From Chlorella sorokiniana (lineage: Eukaryota > Chlorophyta > Trebouxiophyceae > Chlorellales > Chlorellaceae), in assembly GCA_025917655.1 (NCBI GenBank), contig CP084619.1, forward strand, positions 2,399,001-2,463,000: DNA of 64,000 bases. The letters are read 5' to 3'. Of this stretch, positions 1 to 11,710 are shown in pieces. Position 1 is the stretch's first letter. Each line of letters opens with the position of its first letter. The notes under the pieces were generated by a model. That model was given only the letters and a program-made list of their open reading frames with translations. It was not told where the DNA came from and made no database searches. The position numbers and the translations under genes are program-made.

Positions 1-591
1 CCTAGTGGCCTATGGACATTCTCGCCGTCATTCATGAAGAGAATCTGGAGATCAACCATTCGTGCAGGCAGCAGGCAGGATGCAAGCCAGCTTGAGCTGC
101 TGCTGCTGCTGCGACTGTGGCTCAGCGGCCGGCAGATTAGAAATAGGGCGGTGATGCAATGGAGGAGTCTGCCCTTAAAGTTTGCAGTAATGTCTTAAAG
201 TGCGTTTGTCTTAGTAATGCCAACACGAGGCTCTCAACACAGTCGTCCAAACCAGTGTTTGCACGCGGTGCACACATTGGTGCAGGAGGCACCAATAATC
301 AATTAGTGTTGGTCGCTGCATAAGCTGGCACTGTGGACTGCCTTGCAAGGTTTCCTGCCTCGCCGTTAGATTTCGGTGGGTTCAAGGCGTGGTTGCAGCC
401 AGTTCGTCGTGCCGAATGCTGTGCGAGCGACCTTATGCCGTGATCACAGCTGCGCGGTCGCAACAGGGCAGGCGTAGGCCCACCTGCCGCTGAACCGCCG
501 CTGGCGCCTGCGCGACCCTTCCCATGTCGCTCACCTGCAGACTGGCCTCATGTGAGGCTGCGCAGCCCTTGCCGATCGCTTGCTTGGAACG
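1..591. other. Intergenic, upstream of first gene
   Basis: No convincing coding exon was found on either strand. The short open frames here have no recognisable motif and overlap each other in several frames, as is usual in GC-rich DNA. The right part probably contains the promoter and 5' leader of the gene starting at 592. Confidence 0.5.
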
Positions 592-2514
592 ATGGCTGGA
601 GCCACCATGCTGCACATTGCCTCATCAGCCATGTCTCTGCTCATGTGTGTGGTGGTGCTGCTGCACCTTGTGCGGCCCCCGACCAATTTTGTCGCGCTGC
701 GCGGTCTGGGCCGTGACGGCGGCGTGGCAGCCGTGGAAGGCGCCAGGCCATCAGCAGCACGACTGCATGCTGGCAGTGTCGGATGGATGGTGGCAGCGCA
801 CCACCCCAGGGCTGCAGTGAGTGCTGCGGGCGTCTTTGCGCTGCATGCTGGGCTACCAAGCGCGGAGGCATCCGACTGCTGCTGCTGTGGCGAGAGGCCG
901 GTGGTTGCCCTCTGCAGGATAGCATGGTCTGATCTGCCCATCAACATAGCCGTGAGGAACCCTGCAGACACATTCAAGGCCTGGAACGAGGTATGCGAGC
1001 CCCTGCCGCTGCCCTTGCGCACACACGGGCTGCGCCGCCGCGTGTGGTCGTCTGTTGGTCCGCCTCCATTCCGCCTTGCATCCGGCCGTCTTGCCCTGCA
1101 GACGCTGGCCTACCAGTGGGTGTGGCACCAGCACAGTGAGTGCGACCTGCGGCGGCGGACGCGGCCCGAAATCGCCGCTCTCTTCGCCAACCGGCGCCTG
1201 GCCTTCATTGGAGACAGCCACGTGCGCTACTTCCACAACTGGGTGGCCAGCGCGCTGGGAGGTGATTGCGAGGCGGGTGGGGTCTTGGCAGGGGTTGTGT
1301 GCGCCGCAGGCAGCGTCGTTTCTGCACGGCCCAGGCCCTCCCTCTGCGTCAACCAGCGCCCTGGAGCCCTGGCCGTGTGGCCTCCCCACTAGTGGAACCG
1401 AAAGTACTCTCGGTTATTGCGCCTCGGGGCAAGCACTCGCCTGCCCCCATGAGCATACGGCACTCCTCTCCTCATGGTGCCCTCACTCTCCACCCTGCTT
1501 CTGTTCACAGGCGCCCAGTACTCCAAGGTTGACTCCAAGAAGCCGCAGGTTGCCCACAACAAGGGGCAGCGCCTGCCCCGCCTCAACACCACCCTCACCA
1601 TCAACATGACCCACCTGGCCTCTGAAATACAGGCATACTTGGAGACGTGGTGAGTCGCCGCAGGAGTTTCAGGGTAGCGGGGCAAGAAGGAGAGCAGCGC
1701 CCTGCGGCGGATGCATCCTGGCCCTGCAGCACACCCCTGCACCCCGCCTGCGCACAGGAGCAGGCCCTGGCCCGACCTGCTGGTCATGGATGCGGCGGTG
1801 TGGCACCTTTTCACCAACAAAAACATCACCGACTACACGCAGCAGATGCTGGGCCTGCTGCACACGCTGAAGACGCGGGTGGGTGGCGCAGCGGGCAGCG
1901 GCCGCTGCCACTTGCTGGAGGTTGCACTCCCCCAGGAGCGGGCTGGCGTGGCGGACTGCATGCTGAACCCACCCTTGCAGTCACGGTGCTTCTGGTGAGC
2001 CCTACCACAACCGCAGGTGCCTCCCAGCACCACGGTGGTGTGGGTGTCGCCGCCGCCGCGGCACGCGCTCAAGGCCCCCTCGTATGTGGACCTGCCGGCG
2101 GAGTGGATCCGGCTGTACAACAGGGTGGCCCTGGACCTGGGCTTCCTGTACCCCCAAGGGCGAGCACACCACATCGACCTCTTCAGCCTGGCCCTGGGTG
2201 CGCCCCTGCGCAGCCGCTCCTGCCTCTCCACCGCTGTGCCTCTTCCCTGCAGTCTGCTTCCTGGCTTGAAAGCTAGCTGCGACGCTTGCATCCAAGCCAC
2301 CAGTGGCTTGCTAAGCTGCGTGGGCATGCTGGCATGGGCGCCCCTGACAGTGACACCAGCAGCGCTGTGCGCATGCCCCCGCCGTCCCCTGTCGTTTGCA
2401 GACTGCCTGCCCTGGTGCTCCCGGGAGGGTCTGCATGTGGTGGACAGCGTGAACGAGCTGGCGCTGCAGCTGCTGGCCAACCTGCTACCGCAGCTGAACG
2501 CGTGGAAAACGTAA
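592..2514 (+). CDS. GDS-motif PC-esterase/CAS1-like acyltransferase
   Basis: Six exons fit an unbroken frame: 592-990, 1102-1261, 1511-1649, 1758-1878, 2016-2197 and 2402-2514. The ATG at 592 gives an N-terminus with a hydrophobic segment (MLHIASSAMSLLMCVVVLLH), a likely signal anchor. Exon 2 carries the nucleophile block RLAFIGDSHVRYFHNW, the GDS signature of the PC-esterase (PMR5/CAS1/TBL) group of SGNH-like enzymes. The C-terminal exon ends with a block containing REGLHVVDSVNEL, which resembles the DGxH block of CAS1-type enzymes but has Glu in place of Asp. The family transfers or removes acetyl groups on glycans in the Golgi; the substrate here is unknown. It is the first of four co-directional glycan-modifying genes. 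Family membership is fairly sure; the first exon beyond the anchor is less certain. Confidence 0.75.
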
Positions 2515-3111
2515 GATGTTCAACCATGGCCACAAAAGCTCTGGGCAGAGGACTGCACAGGAAAGGCACAGAAGCCCTGAAACTCCCAGCTGAGAGCAGC
2601 AAAGCCTTGGAAGGGGCCAGCGCTTGCCAGGGTTGGTGTGCAGGATTGAAATCCTTTCGGCGGAGCTGGCCTTCATAGGCTGACAGCAGCCGCTGCGCCA
2701 AATGGGGAGCGGCGGACAGGCGGGAGCGGCGGACAGGCGGGAGCTGCCCAGTGGGCCATCAGTGGCTTGCCACGGCCGGCTAAACGCAAACCATCGATTG
2801 GACCGCGCCACATGCACGCAGCAATCACTCGCAGCGGAGCCGCTAGGAGGGGGACCTTGACATCGGAGCGTGGAGGACTCCTGGAGGACTCTTTCTCGGC
2901 TCAAAAAAAATAGTGTGCATTAGATCTGAGAATGCAAAGCAACAAAGGTTGAAATGATAGTCAGGAACTCGTACGTCCTGCCGGAAACTCCGCCCCAGTA
3001 CGACATTGGTGCTCTACGCGGTTCTTGAAGAAAGCGACCTGCGCACCATTTCCTTAGTAGATCCATTCGCTTTTGCGATGGTTCCTGGCGGCAGAACGTG
3101 CGGAACTCGCC
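2515..3111. other. Intergenic spacer with 3' and 5' flanks
   Basis: No supported exon. It lies between two co-directional genes and should hold the 3' UTR of the first and the promoter of the second. The only structure noticed is a short 17-bp direct duplication listed separately. Confidence 0.5.
2705..2744. repeat. 17-bp tandem duplication
   Basis: The unit gggagcggcggacaggc occurs at 2705-2721 and 2722-2738 and is followed by the start of a third copy. It sits just downstream of the first gene, probably in its 3' UTR. No function is suggested by the sequence. Confidence 0.85.
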
Positions 3112-5234
3112 ATGACTGCTGGCCCCTGTCCCAACTGCGGCTATGAGCAGCAGACCTGTCCAAAGTGCGACCTACGCCATGGCGGCAAACGGCTCAGGAG
3201 AGCGCCGCCCTTCATTACCACCTTGGCGCTGCTCGCGGCGGTGCTGGTGCTCTCGGAGCGCTTGCTAGAGGCCCTGCCCCCGCCTTGCACCCTGGTCTCC
3301 CCATTTGGCAGGCTGGGCAGGGGTCTTGGTTGTAGCCGCACTGTGGCGCGTACCCTGCAGCGCTGGACGGCTGCAGACGGGCAGACGCGTCACTTTCTGA
3401 CGCCGCAGTCGCATTGCGCAATCCTGGGAGACGGTGCGGCGGAATGGGCGTGTTTGGTCGGTGCAACAGCTGGGTTGGCTTGCAGCCTGCACCCACCACG
3501 CTGGTTGTTACCATCCATTGACAGTAACGCTTGTATGCAGGGTCTGTGCTTCTGCCAAGCGAAGTGGGCGATGTCAAGGCTGCCCCAAGAGGGCCGGCCC
3601 CCTGCCATTCCTCTTCGATGCCGCCAGCATGCCCAACAAGACGGCGGCTTGCAGCCATTGCGGAAGGGGCAGGCACAGTGTCAGCTGCTGCGGCGTGTGC
3701 CACTTTGGTGGAGAGCGATGCGACGCAGTCTACCCGGGGCAGGGCAGGGACAGGGCGGCCGCGCAGCAGCTCATGGAGGCCGACTGGCAGCTGCAGGTGG
3801 GCACAGTGCTGGTGGGCACGTTGCGGGGTGGTTGGTGCAAGAGCAGTGCTTGGAGGGCAGCCACACTTCCAGCTGCCGCCCATCGTGGCCTGCGTAACCC
3901 CCTCTACCATGCCGTTTGATGCACACCCGCAGGCCTTCACCCCCTGCGAGCTGTTCCAGCGCATCCGCGGCCGCACGCTGTGGTTTGTGGGGGACAGCCA
4001 GACCTGGGCCCTCTACCAGGCAGCCGAGTGCTTCCTGCGGGAGTTTGCGCTGACGCCCGCCGCACGTGAGGCGCAAGCCCCAGCCGCCGTCTTTCAGCCC
4101 CGCCCGCGCCGCTCCTCTCTTACTGGCAGCTTCTATTGACCCCTGGCTGGCACCCTCTGCTTGTCTTGCATGCAGGCCTGCGGTGCTGCCTGCAGGCGAG
4201 AACGCGAAGCTGGCACGGGTGCCGTGGGTGGGCCCCCTGTGCCTGGAGCTGGTGCACGGCACCCGCGTGTGCGCTGTGCGGGTGGACACGGCGGTGGAGG
4301 TGGAGACCAAGGTGCGGGGAAACGGGGGACTGGCAGCATGGCAGGCTGGAAAGCAGCGTGCAAGAGGGAGGGGGTGAGGGCGGGGGGGGGGGGCGGGGGA
4401 CCTGTACTGTGTGGCAGGGGGTGAGGGGCAGGAGGGGGAGGGCGGCCCAATGAAACCGTGTGGCAGCGGTCGCCAACGCGGTCGCCAACCCAACGGTTGC
4501 ACCCCGCAGCCCTTTTGCATGAGCACTGGCTGCGTCTCCCCTGCAGATCCTGCCGCAGCTGGCCAGGTTGTCTCCGGGGTTCAGCAGGGACATCATGGTG
4601 CTCAATGTGGGGTAAGCGCTGGGCTGCCAGCAACGCGCTGCCGGCTGGGTGGCGGCCTGGGGGCATGAGCCGCACGGGCCCCAGCGTCGCCCGCTGTGTG
4701 CCCCCAAGCACCATCCAACAGGGCCTGTGTCCCTCCCTTGGACCGTCGCAGGCTGCACTACCCCGAATATGATTACCCGGAGGCGCCAGGGCCGCGGTAT
4801 GTGCGGGAGCTGATGCACCTGGCCGAGTGGCGGCGCAAGCACAGCGCGGCCCTGCCGAGCCTCGTGTGGGCGGACACCGCGCCGCAGCACTTTGCGACGC
4901 ACGAGGGGACGTTCCCTGGGCACGCCAAGCGCCCCTTCAAGTGCCAGCCGTTGGATGCGTGGCAGGCGGGCCACCCTGTGCTGATGGCGGGCACGCGGCG
5001 AGGTGCCGCCGTGGCACCCATTGTGCCGCGCCTGGCCGACGCGCACCTCCGCCTGTACAATGCCACCGCGCCGCTGTGGCAGAGCCATCTGCCGGGGAGT
5101 GCAGCCACTGGTGCCACCCCTCCGCCTACCAGCTGTGGCTGTACTTGCTCAACGATGTGCTGCGGGATTCGCAGCTGGGCAGCGCAGCGACCGTGCCGGG
5201 CGCTTCACGCACAGAAGCTCGCCTCAGTGAATAA
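3112..5234 (+). CDS. TBL-like PC-esterase with N-terminal zinc knuckle
   Basis: The ATG at 3112 opens a protein beginning with a Cys pair motif CPNCGYEQQTCPKC, then basic residues and a transmembrane segment (PFITTLALLAAVLVLSERLL), as in a type II Golgi anchor. The next exons give a Cys-rich block (PFLFDAASMPNKTAACSHC, then CCGVCHF), the GDS block RGRTLWFVGDSQTWALYQ, the block DIMVLNVGLHYPEY and the C-terminal block CSHWCHPSAYQLWLYLLNDV. The last corresponds to the DCxHWC catalytic block of trichome-birefringence-like polysaccharide O-acetyltransferases, with Glu before the Cys instead of Asp. The frame breaks at the GGGG at 5094-5097: one extra G restores HLPG followed by ECSHWC, exactly as in the paralogous domain at 58.0 kb. 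That break is most likely a sequencing error. The probable role is O-acylation of wall or secreted polysaccharide. Confidence 0.8.
4382..4393 (+). repeat. Poly-G tract (12 G)
   Basis: A run of twelve G lies in an intron of the TBL-like gene, in a G-rich stretch. It is a simple-sequence tract whose length is unreliable in any sequencing technology. Confidence 0.8.
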
Positions 5235-5673
5235 ATGCAGCATTGGAAATACTGATTATTTGGTCACGATTTGTTCTCGATTCTTGATTCGCCATGTGCC
5301 TCGCTACTGTAGCATACATCCATGTCCTGCATGGCGTGCAGATGGCGTAGCATTCCCAGATGCAACAGGGTTGGCCTGCACGTGGCTGGTCTTTGTCGTG
5401 CGCAATATCCTGTGCACCGGGGTTAAACGAACGATTGAGCGTCTTCTGGACAGCGGGTATTCACCATGCCGCGTGTGGCTACTGGCGTAGCTCGCCAGCT
5501 GGGAAGCGCTGGCTGCCAATTGGTAGCTGGCATCAAGGCGTGTTTACTTTCGATCATCGCCTCCATAATATTGTCTTTGATTGTGGACCGAAGCGCCAAC
5601 AAGGCCCACTGCTCTGTAAGATCTATTGGAAGACCGCTCTCATGCCGGCCGCCCCGTCCTCTTCTCGCCGACA
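5235..5673. other. Intergenic spacer
   Basis: No exon is supported. It is somewhat richer in A/T than the flanking coding DNA and separates two co-directional genes. It begins with aataaa directly after the stop, which may be chance, because green algae usually use TGTAA-type polyadenylation signals. Confidence 0.5.
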
Positions 5674-7990
5674 ATGACAAGCAGCTCCCCAATGAGCGCC
5701 GAAACTGATAAGAGGCCTGCCTTACGACATGCCCTGGTGGCCGCTTTCATGCTGCTCGCTCTGTGTTTAACCTCAAGGACGAGCTGGCTGTTGACTGTTT
5801 CTGGACAGAAACAAAAACAGGCTGCAGAAGCAAGTTTTCAGAGCACGGCGCGGCAGCGGGCAGCCAGACAGCGATACTGCAGCCAGCACTCCAGCGGCGG
5901 CGGCGAAGCGGCGACAGACAGTGTGGCTGCCGGAGGGCAGGGCAGCAGCAGCAACGCCACCACCAACAGCAGCAGCGTGGCGCAGGCACGACGAAGCCTG
6001 GCCATGGGGAAGGGCAAGCTGCGGCTGCGCAGCAGGGAGGCGGTGACCTGGCAGGAGATTGACAGGCTCATCAACGAGCCGGCTCGCGTCTTCGGCCGGC
6101 AGCGCAAGGCGGGCCTCCCTGCCGACTTCCGCGCCGCCATGGACCACATGGTGAACATGGACCCTTGGATGCCCGTGGGGCTGCCGCCCAAGGCCGGCCA
6201 CAACATGTCCGACTGGCTCAACACCACCGCGCGGTGAGCGAGCGCCGCGCTCCCGCCGCCGATGCGCCGCGGGAACGCAGCCGTCGCGCGCCATGCCGCA
6301 GCCGCGCTCAGCCCGCTTGAAACCACGCGCCCAAGCACCGCTTGCTGACTACTGGGGTCGCTTGGCACCTCTCTCCTCCCGCCTGCTCATCGGCCCATCC
6401 ATCATTCACGCCAGCCTCACTTTCGCCGTGCCTGCCGCCCTGTGCAGCTGGGAGGCGGGCGAACTGCGCGGCTCGCCCAACACCGTGCTGCGGTCGCCGG
6501 TGGCCTCCTGCCACTACCTGGTGGACCACGCCAGCCGCGCCATCTTCGTGCGCACCACCAAGATTGGCGGCACCACGCTGGCCTCAAGCCTGGGGGTCGC
6601 CAACCACCCCATCGCGTGCAGGTGCCAAGCGGTGTCTGTGCTCTTGAATGGGTGTGGTTGGCGGTGACGACAAGGCAACAGCAACAGTGCCTGGGCAGCG
6701 GTGCCATGCGCGCCGCCAGGGGCTGCTTTCCAGGAGGCGCCAGAGCCCAGCGCTGAGCGCTGCCGTGGGCCCCCTTTGCCTAACCATGCAGGGTGGCCCC
6801 CAGGACCTGCCGGGGCTTTTGCCAGGGTCGACCCATGTGCCTGGAGTACCTCACCGACCCTGACCAGGCCCAGAAGGTTTGGCAGAACTACACAGGTGCG
6901 GGGGCTGAGTGAGTGCAAGCAGCAGGAGGGATCGTGCGCTGAGCGACAGCGCTGCAAGTTGCAGTGGGGCGTTGTGGGTAACACCTCTGCCCCCAGGAAA
7001 CCTACCCCGCCCCCTCCCATCCACAGTGTTTTCCTTTGTGCGCAACCCCTGGAGCCGTGCCATCAGCAGCTACCTGTACAACAACAAGCGCGCCATCAGC
7101 CCGCAGTGCCAAACGCCGTTCACGCGCGCGCGGCAGCGCCCCGCTGGGCGGCGCGCTCTGCTACCAGAAGTGCGCGGCATGGCTCGTTGCTGCTGCATTT
7201 GGTTAGAGCATACGACTGTGCTAGGCCGTCGGCAGGCGGTGTTGATAGGGGTGTGAGGTGCCGGCTGCTGAGCTGCCTGCTGGCATGTGCCTTCCCCACT
7301 AATGCGGCGCAGGTACGGCAGCTGCTGCAAGGAGCGATACGGGTTTGTGCTTGAACACATCGAGGCGCAGACAACCTCCTGCCTCTTCACGGAGGATGGC
7401 AGGCCCGCGGTGGACTTCCTGGGGCGGTCGGAGCGGTTTGACGAGGACTTCCAGGACTTGATAGACCTGCTTAACAGCCGGCGGCCGGAGGGGCTGCCCC
7501 CTCAACATCACCGCTGCAGAGAAGCTCAACGCAATTGAGGCCAAGTCCCGCTATAGGGCGCAAAATTCAACAGACAGGCAGGGCGCTCCCTGGGATGCTG
7601 CCTTTGCCCCTCTGTGCTGCTGCTGCTGTGCCTCCACCATCCAGCTCCCCTGCCAGCCGCAGCATTTGCCAGGCCCTGCTGCTGCAGCATGATTTCCTGC
7701 TGCTGCTCTGCCTCCTGCAGCGCCCGAAGCAGCCAAGCGCAAGTCGTATAGTGAGATGTACATGAACAACTCTGGTGGGTTGGGTGGGTCTTCACTGTGG
7801 GGGACTTGGAGATGGGCAGGAGGCGCATACCCACCCCTATGTGATGCCTGCACGAGCAGGCACCCTGGCACGAGCCTGGACTCTGAGCATGTGTATCTGC
7901 ATCTGCCCCCTTTTTGCAGCACTGTGCGACATTCGCACATACTTTGAGGAAGACTTCAGGCTGCTGGGCTTCCCTACTGCAAACTTGTAA
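5674..7990 (+). CDS. Sulfotransferase-2-like carbohydrate sulfotransferase
   Basis: The ATG at 5674 gives a short cytosolic tail, a hydrophobic anchor (ALVAAFMLLALCLTS) and a Gln/Ser/Asn-rich stem: type II Golgi topology. Exon 1 ends at 6233 and exon 2 starts at 6448. Exon 2 holds the 5'-phosphosulfate loop FVRTTKIGGTTLASSLGV, and a later exon has the 3'-phosphate block VFSFVRNPWSRAISSYLYNN; together these define PAPS-dependent carbohydrate sulfotransferases of the Sulfotransfer_2 type. Downstream blocks VDFLGRSERFDEDFQDLIDL and the C-terminal EDFRLLGF also fit. Expected reaction: sulfate transfer from PAPS to a glycan hydroxyl. Frames break at 7132-7133 and in the C5 run at 7497-7501, each repaired by one base. 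Exon ends near 7200-7320 are uncertain. The stop is at 7988-7990. Confidence 0.8.
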
Positions 7991-8771
7991 TGTTGCTGTT
8001 GGCAGGCAGGCGGCCAGCGTCGCCATGCAGCTCTGCCAGCCTCAGTTTGTTGTTGAAAACCTCTTGGCCCTGCCTGCGCTTACCCTTCACACTGATCATT
8101 TCATGATGTTGCTACTTAGAGCAAACTTTAGCAAGTTTTTCAGCCATACTGTAGCATTTAATCCAGGGACAGAAGCTGTGCATGGTACTGTCAAGCCTAA
8201 TGAAAGGGCTGAGCTCTTGCAGCCAGCGCGCGCGCTGCCAGGTGCCGCTGAGATGCCAATTACTGGCGGACCTGATGACCGACACCTCCCGTTTCTTCTG
8301 CAAGGGATATCGCAGTACCTTCCGAATTGACTTAGCTAGCACTGGCTTTGCAGGCACTGGTCACGAGGTTAACGTGCCCAACACCTCGCAGTGGCAAAGG
8401 TGGGCGCAGTTCCGCTTGTTTCGGCTGTGAAGTGGCCCCCTGATTTGAGTGACATTAGGCGCGAGGAGTTGCTGCACAGCCATGGGGTGCCAAAGCGGTG
8501 GAATCGTGGACGCCCACCACCTTCCTTGGCTTGTGAGCTAATGCCCCTCGGAACTTGCCTAGCTGGCACGCCGGTGCATTGTACGGTCACGCCGCTGACG
8601 GCCACCCAGGCACCCCAGCTGCTTCGCCTCCTCTGCCGCCCGCAGCGGCCGCTGCTGCCGATGTCTGCTTCCAGCCGCTCTAGATGCTGGGCAAGCTTAG
8701 TCCATATGATTCAAATTGTTTATGAAACGCAGTTTTTCATCAACTTTGCCGCATTGTGCGGCACGGCAGCC
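7991..8771. other. Intergenic, no gene seen
   Basis: Nearly 0.8 kb without a supported exon between two co-directional sulfotransferase genes. Several open frames overlap here but none shows a known motif or fits the splice pattern of its neighbours. It likely contains a 3' UTR and a promoter. Confidence 0.5.
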
Positions 8772-11135
8772 ATGGCGGCCCGTGCGGAAAGGCTCGTGCG
8801 GCGCTGGCTGTGGCTGGTTGGGGTGGCAGCCCTCTACGTGGCGGCATTCAAGGTGCACCTGTACGCGCACAGGGTGAGCAAGACAAGGCCCCTGGCTGGC
8901 ATTGCAGCCGCGGTGTTTTCTTGGCCTTGCTGGTGACGTGGTGTGCCACGCTGCGGCTGGGTTTTGCAGGGCCCGCTGTCCCAAGCGTCTCTAGACTCCA
9001 GCCCAGTGCTGTCCAAGCACCGGCGGCAGTATGGCTATGTGCTGGCGCACTCAAACCATAAGACCGGTGCGCAGTATTGTATGTTGACTGGCAGGTGCAT
9101 GGCTGATGGCGAGGCCCTGCCCAGCGCCCAGCGCAGTGGGTGGCACACCGTGGCACTTGGGGGTGTTGGCGAGGCAGCCTTTCGGCGAAACCAGAGCGCT
9201 GCTGATACGCTCTTCCGCAGGCACGTTCCAGCTGAGCTGCGTGGCCGACGCCATTGCGAGCGTGACGCACACCCGCAAGGTCTGGCAGGTGAGCGACGCC
9301 CACTCGTGCGCCCTCCTCTCGCTGGGTGCTGTCGCCCGCGCAGCAGCGCCTCCGGCTGCGCGCCGCCGCAGCCTATAGATGTGCCGCTCTGCTGCCGATG
9401 CGTGACGCTGCTGCTTCCCGACTTTGGCTGCTCGCTGCAACCTGGCCTGCCTTCCTATTCAACCTCCCTTGCCTGCTGCAGCCCGAAAAGGCAACCCTGG
9501 ATGATGTGTCGGTGCCGCTCATGCTGCGCGGCCCCACTCGCTTCCCTGTAATGGTGGCAGGGGGCCACCCCCCGCTGCAAATGTGCTACGGACGGCGGCG
9601 GGGCAGGCCCTCCACCTTTCGCTGCCCCATAGACAAGGTGCTGGCCCTGTGCCCATGCCTGCCGCCCGGCATGCCTGGGGGCGCTGACGCTGGATACATA
9701 GAGCAGCCCCCACTCCAGTTTGCCGCCCTTCCAACCCCTGCTATCACAAACCCTACCGCAGGTGCCCTGCAACTCGTGCGGCATGCCCATCCTCTCCCTG
9801 GAGGGCTGCCTGCTGGCGCTGCCCACCACGCCGCATGGCAAGCCGGGAGCGGTACACCTGTACCGCAATCCCTGGGACGTCATCACCTCCGCCTACTGGT
9901 TCCACGTCCAGGACCCGGTGCCCGAGACGGAAGCCTGGCTCCACTCGCCGGTGCGACATGGCTGGCGTGGGACGGGAGGAAGGGTTGGGATAGGAGGGCA
10001 GGGGAGGGAGGGGCTGCTGGAGGGGGTTCAGCGGCAGCCATCAGGCCGGCGCTCCCACGTGGCCCAGCATGGGCAGGCAAGAGCCGCTGCCTGGCACCCC
10101 TCAGCCTCAGCCTCCGACCTTGCGCGCCCCCCCAGATGAGCACCGTCATCGACTGGATCACGGCCTCGGGGGTGCCGCTGTCTGAGCTGGAGGCGCTAGG
10201 GGCGGTCGATGCGGGGGACACGCCGTACGTGGAGGTGCTGCGCGGAATGCCGGAGGAGCAGGCGGTGCAGCTGCAGTTCTGGCAGATGGCGCCAGGTGAG
10301 GAGCGCCCACACCTGGCCGGCTGGCGCACGCACCCGGCCGGCTGGTTGGCAGGTGCACGCACTGGCCGGGGCCCTGCGGCCTGCCAGCGCACTGCTGCCC
10401 AGTGTCGAGCTGTGGACTTGCTGTGCTTGCAGAGCTCTATTCCATGGCGCGACACTACAAGGTGCTGCACCGCCTGCCCGGCAGCTTCCAGCTGCGCTTT
10501 GAGGATGCGCAACGCAACCTCAACTCCGCGCTGCTGCCCGTCCTGCGGGAATTTTTCCCAGAGGTGCGCCACGGCTGCCCAAACTCGCCTCCGTGCCTGT
10601 TGCTGGAAACTCGCAGGCTGCAACGCGAGTCATGGGGAGCGCGGGGCGGTCGTTGGCTGAATCCCCGCTTGCCGTGGGGCATCTTGCAGCAGCCCACCCC
10701 AGCCCAGCCATTCCTCCGGCGCTGCCTGCCACGCAGAAGGAGGACGACATCTTGGCTGCAGTGGACGAAATGAAGTGCGACCCCTCCCGCTGGTCCCCTG
10801 ACGAGCTGGCCTCCAGCGATCATGTGACGGGGGCCAAGCGGGCGCCGGGTCACAAGGAGGAGCTGCAGCGCGCGCTGTGGGCGCAGCCCGCCATCCGCTG
10901 GCACCTCTGCGAGCTGTCTGCGGCGCTGGGCTACGAGCCGCCCTTCCCCTGCTCGTCCCAAGCGCGCGTGGAGGGCCTCAAGCGCCTCTACCGCCAGGGC
11001 TGCGGCAGCCAAGCAGGCAACCATCCCGCCCGCAAGCGAGGTAACATGAAAAGCACAGAGCTCAGCGCAGGCTTCGCCCCAGCGGCAGCGGTGGCGCCAG
11101 AGTCTGGCAACAGCGAAGTTGCTGACTCTGCGTGA
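8772..11135 (+). CDS. PAPS-dependent sulfotransferase (type II membrane)
   Basis: Eight exons read cleanly from the ATG at 8772, with no frame break. The N-terminus has an anchor (WLWLVGVAALYVAAFKVHLY). The 5'-PAPS loop is split by an intron and reads LAHSNHKTGTFQLSCV after splicing (the HKTGT form of the loop). The 3'-phosphate block is AVHLYRNPWDVITSAYWFH. A later block, GSFQLRFEDAQRNLNSALL, matches the glycan-sulfotransferase core. The C-terminus is a variable tail ending at 11133-11135. It is only distantly related to the preceding sulfotransferase gene, so the pair is not a recent duplicate. Expected role: sulfation of secreted or wall polysaccharide in the Golgi; acceptor unknown. Confidence 0.75.
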
Positions 11136-11710
11136 CAGCAGGCGCCATTCTGCAATGTCTTGGCAGCCTGCCCAACACTGCACCACTTTGCAGCCTTATC
11201 CACATCTTGAATTCCTTCACAGATCCCAACTTTCAATACTGCTCTTTTATTCTTTTGACTCGCTGCTCTTCTGACTGGGGTTGAGGTGGCCTTGTTGCAA
11301 CAACATCTTGCATGCCAATGTGCGCCGCCCTCAGGCGGGCACTTGTTCCCCACCCCTGAGGATAACGAATCAGCAACACATTCCAGCCGGGAATCACATG
11401 AGTTGCTGGTTTCAGTCGTTGTCAAGCCATGTCGGAAAAGCCGGGACAGTGGTGCCAAACAGTGCGCAGGGCGGCTGCCCAGCGTTGAGGTTGCCAGCGT
11501 GGCGGCCTATTCTCGATACAGGCAGCACTCACCACCGCCTGGGGCAACTCAGTTGATGCCCATATGAAAAGCTGAAGTGACATGCATGCATGTGCCCACC
11601 TGCACTTGTGGATCTATGATTGTGCCTTGCATTCCCTTTCAGTTGCGCGTGAAGAGTGTCACATGCTGACAGACGCATGCAAGTCTGTTGCTGCATGCGA
11701 AGAAGAATAT
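11136..11710. other. Convergent intergenic region
   Basis: Separates the 3' ends of a + gene and a - gene. No exon is supported on either strand; it should consist mostly of two 3' UTRs. Confidence 0.5.

Noticed and set aside
3112-5234. Reading the 5.1-kb frame break as evidence of a pseudogene
   Set aside because: Motifs are intact on both sides, the break is in a G run, and the same kind of break occurs in essential genes throughout the window.
5230-5240. aataaa at the TBL gene end as a polyadenylation signal
   Set aside because: It overlaps the stop codon and green algae mostly use TGTAA-type signals. One chance hexamer is not enough.
5674-11135. The two adjacent sulfotransferases as a recent tandem duplication
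   Set aside because: Their PAPS loops (TKIGGTT versus HKTGT), lengths and exon patterns differ clearly, so they belong to different subfamilies.
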